From Chloroflexota bacterium (GTDB taxonomy: Bacteria; Chloroflexota; Anaerolineae; VGOG01), in assembly GCA_030611885.1 (NCBI GenBank), contig JAUWOY010000011.1, forward strand, positions 1 through 64,000: DNA of 64,000 nt. The letters run 5' to 3'. Of this stretch, positions 1 through 10,036 are shown one piece after another. The stretch's first letter is position 1. Each line of letters starts with the position of its first letter. Position numbers and translations under genes: made by a program. Under the pieces are notes generated by a model. The model searched no databases, was not told the DNA's origin, and was given only the letters and a program-made list of their open reading frames with translations.

Positions 1-980
1 GCCAGGTCTTCCACCTCCACCTGCAGGTCGGCTACCAGGCCGGCCAGGTCATCCATGATGTAGGTGGAGTAGAACATCATCGCGCACTGCCCGGCGATGA
101 AGTACTGGCGAGAGTCGCGCCAGGTCGTCTTGCCCGGAGGGCCGTGCTCGCTCAACTCAGCGTAGTAGTCCATCGCCTCCGCGAACCGATCGCTGCCCAG
201 GACGATGTTGCCGTCCGCGTCGAACGGCCGCGCACCGTTGGCCATGGCGAACTCCTCGAACACCTGCTGGGTGAAGACCTCGTTGGGGAAGGTGCCCAGG
301 ATGATGCCGTAGAAGCCTTCGGCGGGGTTGTTGAAGTGTTTGGCGGCGGTCATGATGTCAGCCCAGGTCCGGGGCGGGTTCAGGCCGGCGGCCTCGAAGA
401 GGTCCTTGCGGTACCAGATGCCCTGCACCCAGGAATCAATGGGCACGGCGGCGTACTTGGCTGCGCCGGTGGGCGACTTGGCGAACTCCAGTGTGCCGGC
501 GAAGAAACCATCCTCACCCAGTTCCTGGATGGCCTCGGAGTTGGCTACTTCGTCCAGCAGCCCTTCGGTGGCGTAGCCGACGACGTAGTCAATGCTGAGG
601 TGCATCACGTCGGGCAGGGCGCCGGCGGCCTTGGCCGCAGCGACTTTCTCCGGGATGTCGTTCTCGTCCACGGCCACCACCCTGACCAGGACGTCGGGGT
701 TGTCAGCCATAAAGCGGGCGGCCAGGGCTTCCTGAGTATTCATTCGCTCTTCCTGAGTCTCCGAGGTCCAGAACTCGACAACGGTCCGCCCTTTTTCGAC
801 CTCGACAGTCTCGACGACCGGCTTCTCGACCACCACTTCCTTCACCACCACGACGGTGACCGGAACCTCTTTCTCGACGATCACTTCCTTCTCGATCACC
901 TGGGGGGTGGGCGCGGCGCAGCCGGCTACGAAGCTGGCTAATACGGCCACGACTACCAGTAATGTTGCTAACCTTTTCAT
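1..980 (-). CDS. Extracellular solute-binding protein of a sugar ABC transporter (lipoprotein, 3'-truncated by window edge)
   Basis: Minus-strand frame from CAT at 978-980 gives MKRLATLLVVVAVLASFVAGCAAP..., a lipoprotein signal peptide with lipobox Cys; the frame continues to the window edge. The + ORF 144..941 is its antisense shadow. Located downstream of a lacI-type gene. Confidence 0.8.
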   Translation of the reverse strand, partial: MKRLATLLVVVAVLASFVAGCAAPTPQVIEKEVIVEKEVPVTVVVVKEVVVEKPVVETVEVEKGRTVVEFWTSETQEERMNTQEALAARFMADNPDVLVRVVAVDENDIPEKVAAAKAAGALPDVMHLSIDYVVGYATEGLLDEVANSEAIQELGEDGFFAGTLEFAKSPTGAAKYAAVPIDSWVQGIWYRKDLFEAAGLNPPRTWADIMTAAKHFNNPAEGFYGIILGTFPNEVFTQQVFEEFAMANGARPFDADGNIVLGSDRFAEAMDYYAELSEHGPPGKTTWRDSRQYFIAGQCAMMFYSTYIMDDLAGLVADLQVEVEDL

Positions 981-1089
981 TGTTTGTGCTCCTCCTTAAT
1001 TTTGTTTTGGTTGGCGACGCTCTCAGCGAGCGTCTCGGCGGTTAAAATGACGACAATGATCAACCTATCACCCCCTTTCCCAATTTCAA

Positions 1090-2106
1090 CTATCTAACTC
1101 CGCTGGATTCTCGGACAACCAGCTCCGGCCGCAAGATGATCTGGCGCTCAGCCGGCTCCTCACCTTTGATGATTTCGATCAATATCTGAGAAAGCTTCTT
1201 CCCGATATCGTAGATGGGCTGACGGATGGTGGTCAAGGTAGGACGAAAATGCGCCGCCAAGGGTACGTCGTCGAAGCCGATCACGGCTATGTCGCGGCCG
1301 ACGACTAAACCCCGCTCCTGGGCCGCCTCCATCGCCCCAAAGGCCATCAGGTCGTTGCCGGTCACGACGGCCGTAGGGGGCTCTTCCAGGTCGAGGAGCT
1401 GCCCCATCCTTTGGTGCCCCCCGGCTTGAGTCAGGTTGCCCTCGATCACCAATGCGGGATCGAGCTCCAGACTATTACCTTGCAGGGCCAGCTTATAGCC
1501 GGCCAGGCGATGCTCCGCAAACATCAGGTACGTAGAAGGAGCGATGAAACCGATGCGTTGGTGCCCAAGGCCAATAAGATACTTCACCGCTTTGCAGACC
1601 CCCTCTTCCCCGTCCACGTCCAGGTAGGGAAAATCCAGCTCCGAAGCGATGCGGCCAAAAGCAATCAAGGGGAATCCTTCGCTCACCAGATAGGCGATCC
1701 GCTCATCGTCGCACCGGGTGCGGGCCACAACGATGCCATCCACCCTGCGGCCTTGGACCATCCTTTCGTAGACCACGCGCTCTTTGGGACACATGGGTTT
1801 ACAGGTGGAGACAAGAAGGTCGAAATCGCAACTGGCGGCCCCGTCCCCTATGCCCGCTAGAAGTTCAAGAAAGTAGGGATCAGAGAGATAGCGTTCGGTG
1901 GCGGGGACGATGAAGCCCACGGTGTTGGTGCGCCTTCTTTGCAGACTTTGAGCAATAACGTGAGGGTGGTAGCCCATCTCCTGGGCTACGCGCTTGATGA
2001 GTTGTTTCGTCTCCTCGCTGACGTCGTCGTAGTCATTCAGAGCCCGGGAGACGGTGGTAACTGAGTAGCCGACCTTGCGAGCGATGTCTTTGAGAGTGAC
2101 GCTCAT
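1090..2106 (-). CDS. LacI family transcriptional regulator
   Basis: MSVTLKDIARKVGYSVTTVSRALNDYDDVSEETKQLI is a classic LacI HTH, followed by a periplasmic-binding-like sensor domain. Start placed at internal Met (2106) rather than 2148. Confidence 0.95.
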   Translation of the reverse strand: MSVTLKDIARKVGYSVTTVSRALNDYDDVSEETKQLIKRVAQEMGYHPHVIAQSLQRRRTNTVGFIVPATERYLSDPYFLELLAGIGDGAASCDFDLLVSTCKPMCPKERVVYERMVQGRRVDGIVVARTRCDDERIAYLVSEGFPLIAFGRIASELDFPYLDVDGEEGVCKAVKYLIGLGHQRIGFIAPSTYLMFAEHRLAGYKLALQGNSLELDPALVIEGNLTQAGGHQRMGQLLDLEEPPTAVVTGNDLMAFGAMEAAQERGLVVGRDIAVIGFDDVPLAAHFRPTLTTIRQPIYDIGKKLSQILIEIIKGEEPAERQIILRPELVVRESSGVR

Positions 2107-2144
2107 CGCCTTTTCCTCTCTCGATACGGGGATAAGTGGAGAAC

Positions 2145-2158
2145 CCAAAACGTTTCGG
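2145..2158. promoter_or_regulatory. LacI-type operator, copy 1 (CCAAAACGTTTCGG)
   Basis: Palindromic AAACGTTT core; identical 14-mer recurs at 2177-2190; directly upstream of the lacI-type start. Confidence 0.75.
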
Positions 2159-2176
2159 GTACACTAATATTATACT

Positions 2177-2190
2177 CCAAAACGTTTCGG
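2177..2190. promoter_or_regulatory. LacI-type operator, copy 2 (CCAAAACGTTTCGG)
   Basis: Second identical 14-mer, 32 bp from the first. Confidence 0.75.
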
Positions 2191-2213
2191 ATGTCAAGGG
2201 GCTGGGGGAAATT

Positions 2214-2699
2214 TTAAGGTAGTGGTTTGCTCTTGATCAGGACGGTCCACTGGCCTTTCTGGACGGTCTCGCCCCTCTGATTGACCACAGCCACGTCAAA
2301 AACGACGAGGCCACCTCCCAGCCGTCGCATTTCCTTCTTGCGGGCCACTTTAGCCTCGGTGTGGATGGTATCCCCGATCTTGATAGGGCCACGGAACTTC
2401 CAATCCAGGCCCATGAAGGCCTCGACCGTGCCCTCGATAAAGCCCAGGCGCTCCGCCTGCCCTGAGGCGACAGAAAGACCCAGGAGGCCGTGGGCAATTC
2501 GCTCTCCGAAAATGGTGCCTTTGGCGTACTCGGCGTCGCAGTGCAGTGGATTGTAGTCGCCTGAGAGGGCAGCGAAGGCCACGATGTCGGCCTCAGTCAC
2601 CGTGCGGCCAGGGCTGACCACTTCATCGCCCACCGCGAACTCCTCAAAGTAACGGCCACGAGGCTGAAAGCCCGTCGTTTTCTCTTCCGTCATTATCAT
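2214..2699 (-). CDS. MaoC-like dehydratase / hotdog protein
   Basis: FAVGDEVVSPGRTVTEADIVAFAALSGDYNPLHCDAEYAKGTIFGERIAHGLL matches the MaoC family. Confidence 0.9.
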   Translation of the reverse strand: MIMTEEKTTGFQPRGRYFEEFAVGDEVVSPGRTVTEADIVAFAALSGDYNPLHCDAEYAKGTIFGERIAHGLLGLSVASGQAERLGFIEGTVEAFMGLDWKFRGPIKIGDTIHTEAKVARKKEMRRLGGGLVVFDVAVVNQRGETVQKGQWTVLIKSKPLP

Positions 2700-2764
2700 T
2701 CCCTCTAGGCAAATTTATGCAATATCTTACCACAAAAACCTGTTTTAGGGAAAATCCAGAACTA

Positions 2765-2862
2765 AGACCTCCGAGGTTTTGGATACCACTTTGGCCTTGT
2801 AACTTGGTAGCTGATGCTGAGTGGCCTTAAAAGAATCGTTGGTTTGTAAACCTCGGAGGTCT
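2765..2862. repeat. Inverted repeat with 15-bp perfect arms (AGACCTCCGAGGTTT / AAACCTCGGAGGTCT)
   Basis: Arms at 2765-2779 and 2848-2862 with a 68-nt spacer between maoC-like and moxR-like genes. Confidence 0.8.
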
Positions 2863-2940
2863 CGGCTTCTTGTCTTTGTCAAGCTCTAACAAGTGTGATA
2901 TAATCCCTGTAGTTGTGGTATGTTTATTTATGGAGGTCGA

Positions 2941-3876
2941 ATGATTGCAGAGACAGCGAGGCAGATTACTGAGAACATCAAAAAAGTTATCGTGGGCAGG
3001 GATGAGGTCATCGAGTTGGCTCTGGTGGCCTTGCTGTGCGAAGGGCACGTGCTGATCGAGGACGTGCCCGGCATCGGCAAGACGACCCTGGCCAAGTCCG
3101 TCGCCCGCTCCCTGGGCTGTAGCTTTCAGCGCATCCAGTTCACGCCGGACCTCTTGCCCAGCGATGTGACTGGCATCTACTTTTTCAACCAGAAAGCCCA
3201 GGAGTTCGAGTTCCGCCCTGGGCCCGTAATGACCCAGGTGCTCCTGGCCGATGAGATCAACCGCGCCACCCCCCGCACCCAATCGGCCCTCCTCGAGGCC
3301 ATGCAGGAGCGCCAGATCACGGTGGACGGCGACACCAGGCCCTTGCCTCGCCCCTTCCTCGTCCTGGCCACCCAGAACCCCATCGAGCTGGAGGGCACCT
3401 TCCCCCTCCCGGAGGCCCAGATAGACCGCTTCATGCTGAAGATCAAAATAGGCTATCCCACCGAGGAGGAGGAGAATCGGATATTGCTTCGTTTCGAGCA
3501 CGACGATCCTTTGGAGAGACTGGAGACCGTAACCTCGGCGGAGGAGCTTTTGGCTCTGCAGGAGGAGAGCAGCCGCGTCAGGGTTGAGGAGTCGGTGCGG
3601 CAGTACATCGTGCGGGTGGCGCGGGCCACGCGGGAGCACCCTTCGGTGGAGCTGGGGGTCAGCCCCAGGGGCACAATGTTTCTCTACCAGACCTGCCAGG
3701 CCCTGGCCGCCCTCCGTGGGCGGGATTTCGTCATTCCCGACGACGTCAAGCACCTGACCCCCTACGTCCTGACCCACCGCATCATCATCAACCCCCAGAC
3801 CCGCCTGCGTGGCCGCACCCCCGAAGAGGTGGTGATGGAAGTAGTGAATTCGGTGCCGGTGCCGGTGGAGAAGTGA
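2941..3876 (+). CDS. MoxR family AAA+ ATPase
   Basis: VIVGRDEVIELALVALLCEGHVLIEDVPGIGKTTLAKSVARS (Walker A), LLADEINRATPRTQSALLEAMQE. Confidence 0.95.
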   Translation: MIAETARQITENIKKVIVGRDEVIELALVALLCEGHVLIEDVPGIGKTTLAKSVARSLGCSFQRIQFTPDLLPSDVTGIYFFNQKAQEFEFRPGPVMTQVLLADEINRATPRTQSALLEAMQERQITVDGDTRPLPRPFLVLATQNPIELEGTFPLPEAQIDRFMLKIKIGYPTEEEENRILLRFEHDDPLERLETVTSAEELLALQEESSRVRVEESVRQYIVRVARATREHPSVELGVSPRGTMFLYQTCQALAALRGRDFVIPDDVKHLTPYVLTHRIIINPQTRLRGRTPEEVVMEVVNSVPVPVEK

Positions 3877-3877
3877 G

Positions 3878-5218
3878 TTGAGCCGCATCACCATTGATTA
3901 TTCCAAGGAAACACAATTCAGCGAGGCTTGGGTCGCTTTGGCGATCATGTTGACCCTCTTCGGCCTGGCCTTCCGCCAAAAGGGCCTGATGCTGGTGGCG
4001 GTGTTGCTGCTCACCATCGTGCCTATAGCCTGGCTGTGGAACAAGCTTGCCCTCCGTGGCCTGCACTACGAGCGACTCTTCAGCGAGCGGCGGGCCTTCC
4101 CAGACGAGACCCTGGAGCTCACTCTGCGCGTCTCCAATTGGAAGCTGTTGCCGGTGGGCTGGCTACAGATTGAAGATCAATTCCCGCTGGGTGTGCCGCT
4201 CCTGGATGAAGAGCTGCTTGCCTCGCAATCGTCGAACGTTGGCCACCTGGTCACCGCCTTTTCCCTGCGTTGGTACCAGCGAGTGTCCCGTCGCTACCGA
4301 TTGCATTGCCCTCGACGCGGCTATTACCGCTTTGGGCCGGCGCATCTAAAGTCGGGCGACCTGTTCGGTCTCTTCAGCCAGGAGGGGTGGCAGAAGAAGG
4401 ATGACTGGCTCATCGTCTATCCCAAGGTGCTGCCCATTGCCGAACTGGGGCTGTTGTCGAAAGAGCCCTTCGGCGAGACCAAAGCCAGGCAGCGGCTCTT
4501 CGCGGACCCGATGCGCACCATCGGGGTGCGCGATCACCGGCCTGAGGACAGCTTCAAGCACATCCACTGGAAGGCCACCGCTCGCCAGCAAAGGCTGCAA
4601 ACCAGGGTCTACGAGCCGACCACTTCCTTCAACCTGATCGTTTTTCTCAACGTGGCTACTTTCCCCAAGCATTGGCAGGGGAAAGACCCGGCCCTGTTGG
4701 AACGAGCCATAAGTGTAGCAGCCTCCATTGCCAATTACGGCGTGGAGCAGCGCTACATCGTGGGAGTCATTGCCAACGGCAGCGTGCCCCACTCGGATCA
4801 GTCCATCAAGGTGCTACCGAGCCGTGATCCCAGGCAACTGGCCCGCATCCTGGAAGCACTGGCTGCGGTGACTGGCTTCGCCACTTCTTCCATCGAAGCT
4901 CTGCTGATGGCGGAAAGCCCCAGGCTGCCCTGGGGGGCCACTCTGGTGGTGGTAACAGGGGTAGTCAGCGAAGAGCTCGTCACCACCTTGCTGCGGCTGC
5001 GGGACGTAGGTCGCCGCCTGGTGCTGATCTCTTTAGACCAGGAGCCGCCAGGCCGAGAACTGGAAGGCATTCTCTCCTATCATCTACCTGGCGTGGAGGT
5101 AGATTTTCGTCCTCCGTCGAGGAGGGGGGAAGTGCGGGGGGAGTTTGTGCAGGGAAGGCGGGCGGTGGAAACGTTCACCAGATTAGGAGGTCAAGAGCAA
5201 TGGGAATCCTCCATCTGA
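3878..5218 (+). CDS. DUF58 domain-containing protein
   Basis: TTG start; two N-terminal TM segments; RTIGVRDHRPEDSFKHIHWKATARQQRLQTRVYEPT is the DUF58 signature; follows MoxR. Confidence 0.9.
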   Translation: MSRITIDYSKETQFSEAWVALAIMLTLFGLAFRQKGLMLVAVLLLTIVPIAWLWNKLALRGLHYERLFSERRAFPDETLELTLRVSNWKLLPVGWLQIEDQFPLGVPLLDEELLASQSSNVGHLVTAFSLRWYQRVSRRYRLHCPRRGYYRFGPAHLKSGDLFGLFSQEGWQKKDDWLIVYPKVLPIAELGLLSKEPFGETKARQRLFADPMRTIGVRDHRPEDSFKHIHWKATARQQRLQTRVYEPTTSFNLIVFLNVATFPKHWQGKDPALLERAISVAASIANYGVEQRYIVGVIANGSVPHSDQSIKVLPSRDPRQLARILEALAAVTGFATSSIEALLMAESPRLPWGATLVVVTGVVSEELVTTLLRLRDVGRRLVLISLDQEPPGRELEGILSYHLPGVEVDFRPPSRRGEVRGEFVQGRRAVETFTRLGGQEQWESSI

Positions 5219-6639
5219 ACTGGCGCAAGGAAGCGCTGTATGTGACCCTCGTCGGTGCTGAAATGTGTTGGTTCACCCCCTGGTCCTTGGTGATCACCCG
5301 TCAAGCAGCGGGCCTCACACCGTATTCCACAGCGCTAACGCTGGGCGTCCTCGTTTTGGCCGTGATTTATTTCAGCCGTATCATGGATCGCTTGCAGTTC
5401 GATCTCCTGTACCAGCGAGTGATCCTGATCATCGCGGTGGTGATCACTACCGCCTTGATCATGCACTTTCTCCTTTACCCAGGTTACAGCTTGTTCGACC
5501 TTGGCTGGTTGGGAAAAGCAGGAGGGTCTCTTTTGTATTTCTACTCGCTGCCGCCGGAAGCCGGTGTCGCTGCCATTGTCCTCTTCTTGTGGTGGCGAGG
5601 GATCAGCATCGGCCAACGCCATTTGACTTTCCAGGGGGTGGCCTTCTCCTTCCGCCTGGGCGTCCTGCTGCTCGTTTTCTCCACGCCGCTACTTTTCATC
5701 CTCAACTATGATTCTACAGTATTGACCTTACCTTTCTTCTTCTTCAGCCTGATGGCCGTCGCTCTGGCCCGCGTGGAAGAGGTCAATCGGGCCAAAGGAG
5801 GCGTGGGGGCGCCCTTCAACTTCACCTGGTTAGCCATATTGCTCGGCTCCATTATTGTCGTCTTGGCTACGGCGTGGCTCGTCTCGCGGGTTTACTCTGT
5901 TGAAGGCTTCTCCCAGGCCTTGCGCTGGTTTCAGCCAGTCCTTAACCCGCTGCTGAAGGTGGTGGAGTACGTTCTTTTCTTGTTGATCAGGCTTCTGAGC
6001 CCTCTCTTGCGGTGGTTCTTCAGGATGTTCCAGGAAATCTTTGAGAGCCTTGCCCAGAATATTGAGGGCCTTGAGAGCTTTAAGCCGCTGTCTCCCCCGG
6101 ACATTCCAAGCGCCGAGCCGACCCAACCGCCGCGTTTGCTGATGGACATCTCCCGTTACGTTTGTCTGAGTCTCCTGGGGGTAGGTGTCTTGATGGCATT
6201 GGCTCTCACCCTGCGGCGGCGACTAGACAGGCGGCGAAGGGGCGATGAGATCCGCGAATCTCTTTGGTCGTCGGCGGATTTTGCTGATGGGATGCTGAAC
6301 TCCCTGCGCGACGGATGGGATCGTTTCAAGGGCCTGGCTGGACTGGTGGGACGGTTTGGCCCTGGTATGCGGCTCTATGCTGCGGTGTCTATTCGCAAGA
6401 TCTACGCTAACATGGCCCGCTTGGCGGAGAGGCAGGGCTTTCCCCGTCAGCCCGCCCAGACACCCTACGAATACCTGCCAGCTTTGGGTCTGGCTTTTCC
6501 TGATTGCCAGGCCGAGGCCACGGCCATAACAGAAGCCTACGTGAAAGTGCACTACGGCGAGGTGCCTGAGAGCCTCAGAGAATTGCAACGTATTCGAGAA
6601 TGTTGGCAGCATATCCAAGAACGTGAACGTGATGCGTGA
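5200..6639 (+). CDS. Membrane protein with C-terminal DUF4129
   Basis: Multiple TM helices; C-terminus IRKIYANMARLAERQGFPRQPAQTPYEYLPAL is DUF4129-like; third gene of a MoxR/DUF58 operon. Confidence 0.85.
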   Translation: MGILHLNWRKEALYVTLVGAEMCWFTPWSLVITRQAAGLTPYSTALTLGVLVLAVIYFSRIMDRLQFDLLYQRVILIIAVVITTALIMHFLLYPGYSLFDLGWLGKAGGSLLYFYSLPPEAGVAAIVLFLWWRGISIGQRHLTFQGVAFSFRLGVLLLVFSTPLLFILNYDSTVLTLPFFFFSLMAVALARVEEVNRAKGGVGAPFNFTWLAILLGSIIVVLATAWLVSRVYSVEGFSQALRWFQPVLNPLLKVVEYVLFLLIRLLSPLLRWFFRMFQEIFESLAQNIEGLESFKPLSPPDIPSAEPTQPPRLLMDISRYVCLSLLGVGVLMALALTLRRRLDRRRRGDEIRESLWSSADFADGMLNSLRDGWDRFKGLAGLVGRFGPGMRLYAAVSIRKIYANMARLAERQGFPRQPAQTPYEYLPALGLAFPDCQAEATAITEAYVKVHYGEVPESLRELQRIRECWQHIQERERDA

Positions 6640-6672
6640 GAAATAACTCGCGTTTGTAAGCGCTCAGCCCCA

Positions 6673-6780
6673 GTGCGATCACGCCGGTTGAGTAGGCCGC
6701 AGGTCGTATCGAAACCAAGTGATCGCACGAGGAGGCGGCCAAACGAGGTTTCGATACGCCCCTTTCGGGGCTACTCAACC
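6673..6780. repeat. Composite nested inverted repeat (GGTTGAGTAG...GTATCGAAACC / GGTTTCGATAC...CTACTCAACC)
   Basis: GGTTGAGTAG 6686-6695 pairs with CTACTCAACC 6771-6780; GTATCGAAACC 6706-6716 with GGTTTCGATAC 6747-6757; GTGCGATCAC 6673-6682 with GTGATCGCAC 6719-6728. Related motif at about 31798. Confidence 0.8.
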
Positions 6781-6801
6781 GACATTTGGCCTATCCCCTA
6801 A

Positions 6802-8451
<1,650 letters not shown>

Positions 8452-8493
8452 ATTTGTGCTTTCGATTACTTTGGAGTATAATCATGGTTGTTA

Positions 8494-8566
8494 GCCACCC
8501 TAGCTCAAGCGGCAGAGCAAGCGCTTCGTAAGCGCTAGGTTATCGGTTCAAGTCCGATGGGTGGCT
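8494..8566 (+). tRNA. tRNA-Thr (anticodon CGT)
   Basis: Full cloverleaf by eye: acceptor GCCACCC/GGGTGGC, D-arm GCTC/GAGC, anticodon stem AGCGC/GCGCT with loop TTCGTAA, T-arm ATCGG/CCGAT, discriminator T; CCA not encoded. Confidence 0.95.
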
Positions 8567-8573
8567 CTGCCCA

Positions 8574-8599
8574 AGCCCCATGAACTGGGGCTTTTTTTC
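8574..8599 (+). terminator. Rho-independent terminator after tRNA-Thr
   Basis: AGCCCCA-TGAAC-TGGGGCT followed by a T run. Confidence 0.85.
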
Positions 8600-8676
8600 T
8601 AAACATGGATAATGGTGTATAATATGGTCAGCGAGCAAAGACCACTGTCGAGGCAGGGGGAAAGAAGCGAGGGGAC

Positions 8677-9168
8677 ATGAGCGTGAGGCGTGGAAATCCA
8701 TCGGAATTTGATGACGAGGCATTGGGTGCCGCATTGCGCGACTACTTTTCCAGCCAACAGGATGTGATCGCGGCCTATCTGTTCGGCTCACGAGTTACGG
8801 GTAAGGCGCGGCCTGACAGCGACGTGGATACGGCAGTATTGCTCTCCGAGGAGGACGGCGTGGTCCGCTTCGAGCGGCGATTGCGTCTGATGAGTGAGGT
8901 GAGCGACGTCTGCGGTCGGGAGGCCGACGTGGTAGTGTTAAACGATGCTCCGCCGCTGCTGCAGCACCAGATTCTGCGCCACGGGCGGCTGATCTTCGAG
9001 CGAGACCGGCGGGCGCGGGTCGAGTTTGAGGTGCGGGCTGGGAAGATCTATGCCGACCTGAAGCCAATGTATGATTTCCATACCCGCGATTTGTTGCAGA
9101 AGATCAAGGAGGTGGGCCTTGGGGGACGTAGACGACATCATCGCCAGCCGGCTGAAATTGCTCGCTGA
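8677..9168 (+). CDS. MNT-type nucleotidyltransferase (antitoxin-like)
   Basis: AYLFGSRVTGKARPDSDVDTAVLL (GS-x-DxD) with READVVVLNDAPPLLQHQILRHGRLIFERD; followed by a HepT-like ORF. Confidence 0.88.
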   Translation: MSVRRGNPSEFDDEALGAALRDYFSSQQDVIAAYLFGSRVTGKARPDSDVDTAVLLSEEDGVVRFERRLRLMSEVSDVCGREADVVVLNDAPPLLQHQILRHGRLIFERDRRARVEFEVRAGKIYADLKPMYDFHTRDLLQKIKEVGLGGRRRHHRQPAEIAR

Positions 9169-9568
9169 GTATGTAGACGAGCTCCAGGGCTACCGTGAGC
9201 GGGCAACCAGTTTTCGGGTCTATCTGAACAACAAAATGCTCCGCAGGGCTGTTGAGCGAGCATTGCAGGTCGCGGCCGAAGTCTGTCTAGACATCGGTCG
9301 GCGTCTGATCGCCCTGGAAGGATTTCGCTATCCGGAGCACAACAGGGATGTCTTCCAGGTCCTGGGAGAAGAGGAGGTGGTTCCCCAGGAGCTGCTGCCC
9401 GCGCTGCTCGACATGGCCCGCTTTCGCAATCTGATCGTCCACGACTACGCCCGCATAGACGACGCCAAGGTCTACGCCATCCTGAAGAAGCGTTTGGGCG
9501 ATCTCGACCAGTATGCCAGGACTATTGTGGCTTACCTGGAGCGGCGAGAGCGAGAGAAAGCAAGCTAG
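9117..9568 (+). CDS. HepT-like HEPN ribonuclease (DUF86)
   Basis: MARFRNLIVHDYARID carries the HEPN RX4H and HXY motifs; overlaps the MNT gene. Start set downstream of the tracked ORF start at 9071 and is approximate. Confidence 0.85.
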
Positions 9569-9734
9569 GCATCGCCAAGTCCGATTACAACCTGGAGGTA
9601 GGCTTGGACAGATGCGAGTGGCAGACAAGCGGGATTGCCGATCAGGGTTAATGTTGTTTCACAAAACTAATTTCGGCTTTTTCGCATTACGGCAGAAGTC
9701 GCGTCGCGCAGCACGCCCGGCGCTAAAGCACCGT

Positions 9735-9795
9735 GCTAAAAGAGCAAAGCCCCCTTCGGGCTGAATTTCAGTTCGTAGAGCTTTGCTCTTTTAGC
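9735..9795. repeat. Inverted repeat with 16-bp perfect arms (GCTAAAAGAGCAAAGC / GCTTTGCTCTTTTAGC)
   Basis: Arms 9735-9750 and 9780-9795; flanked on the right by the small palindrome GAGCTTCAGCTC. Confidence 0.85.
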
Positions 9796-10036
9796 GTCGA
9801 GCTTCAGCTCGTCGCTGTTCTTTTTCACACAAGCTTCACGCCAAATTCACGTTATTTTTACGCACAGAACAGTTGATTAGTGTTATGATGGTATAAACCG
9901 GGCGCTCTATAGGGAAGGCAACCTCGCCGCCTCGATTTTTGGCGCTGGGGTTCATAACCGCCTTCATGGATGCAACAGGTGGCGGTGGTTGGGGGGGGTA
10001 GGGGATGATAGAAAATCACAGCGATGGAGGTGGTGG

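Noticed and set aside
144-941. Long + strand ORF (265 aa) opposite the solute-binding protein
   Set aside because: Antisense shadow of a GC-rich coding region; the minus-strand frame has a lipoprotein signal and recognisable family features.
1016-1034. GACGCT-CTCAGCG-AGCGTC hairpin between lacI-type gene and solute-binding protein gene
   Set aside because: Six-bp stem only and no T run on the transcript side; could be chance.
2827-3894. 355-aa minus ORF opposite moxR
   Set aside because: Low-complexity H/G/L-rich translation typical of an antisense frame.
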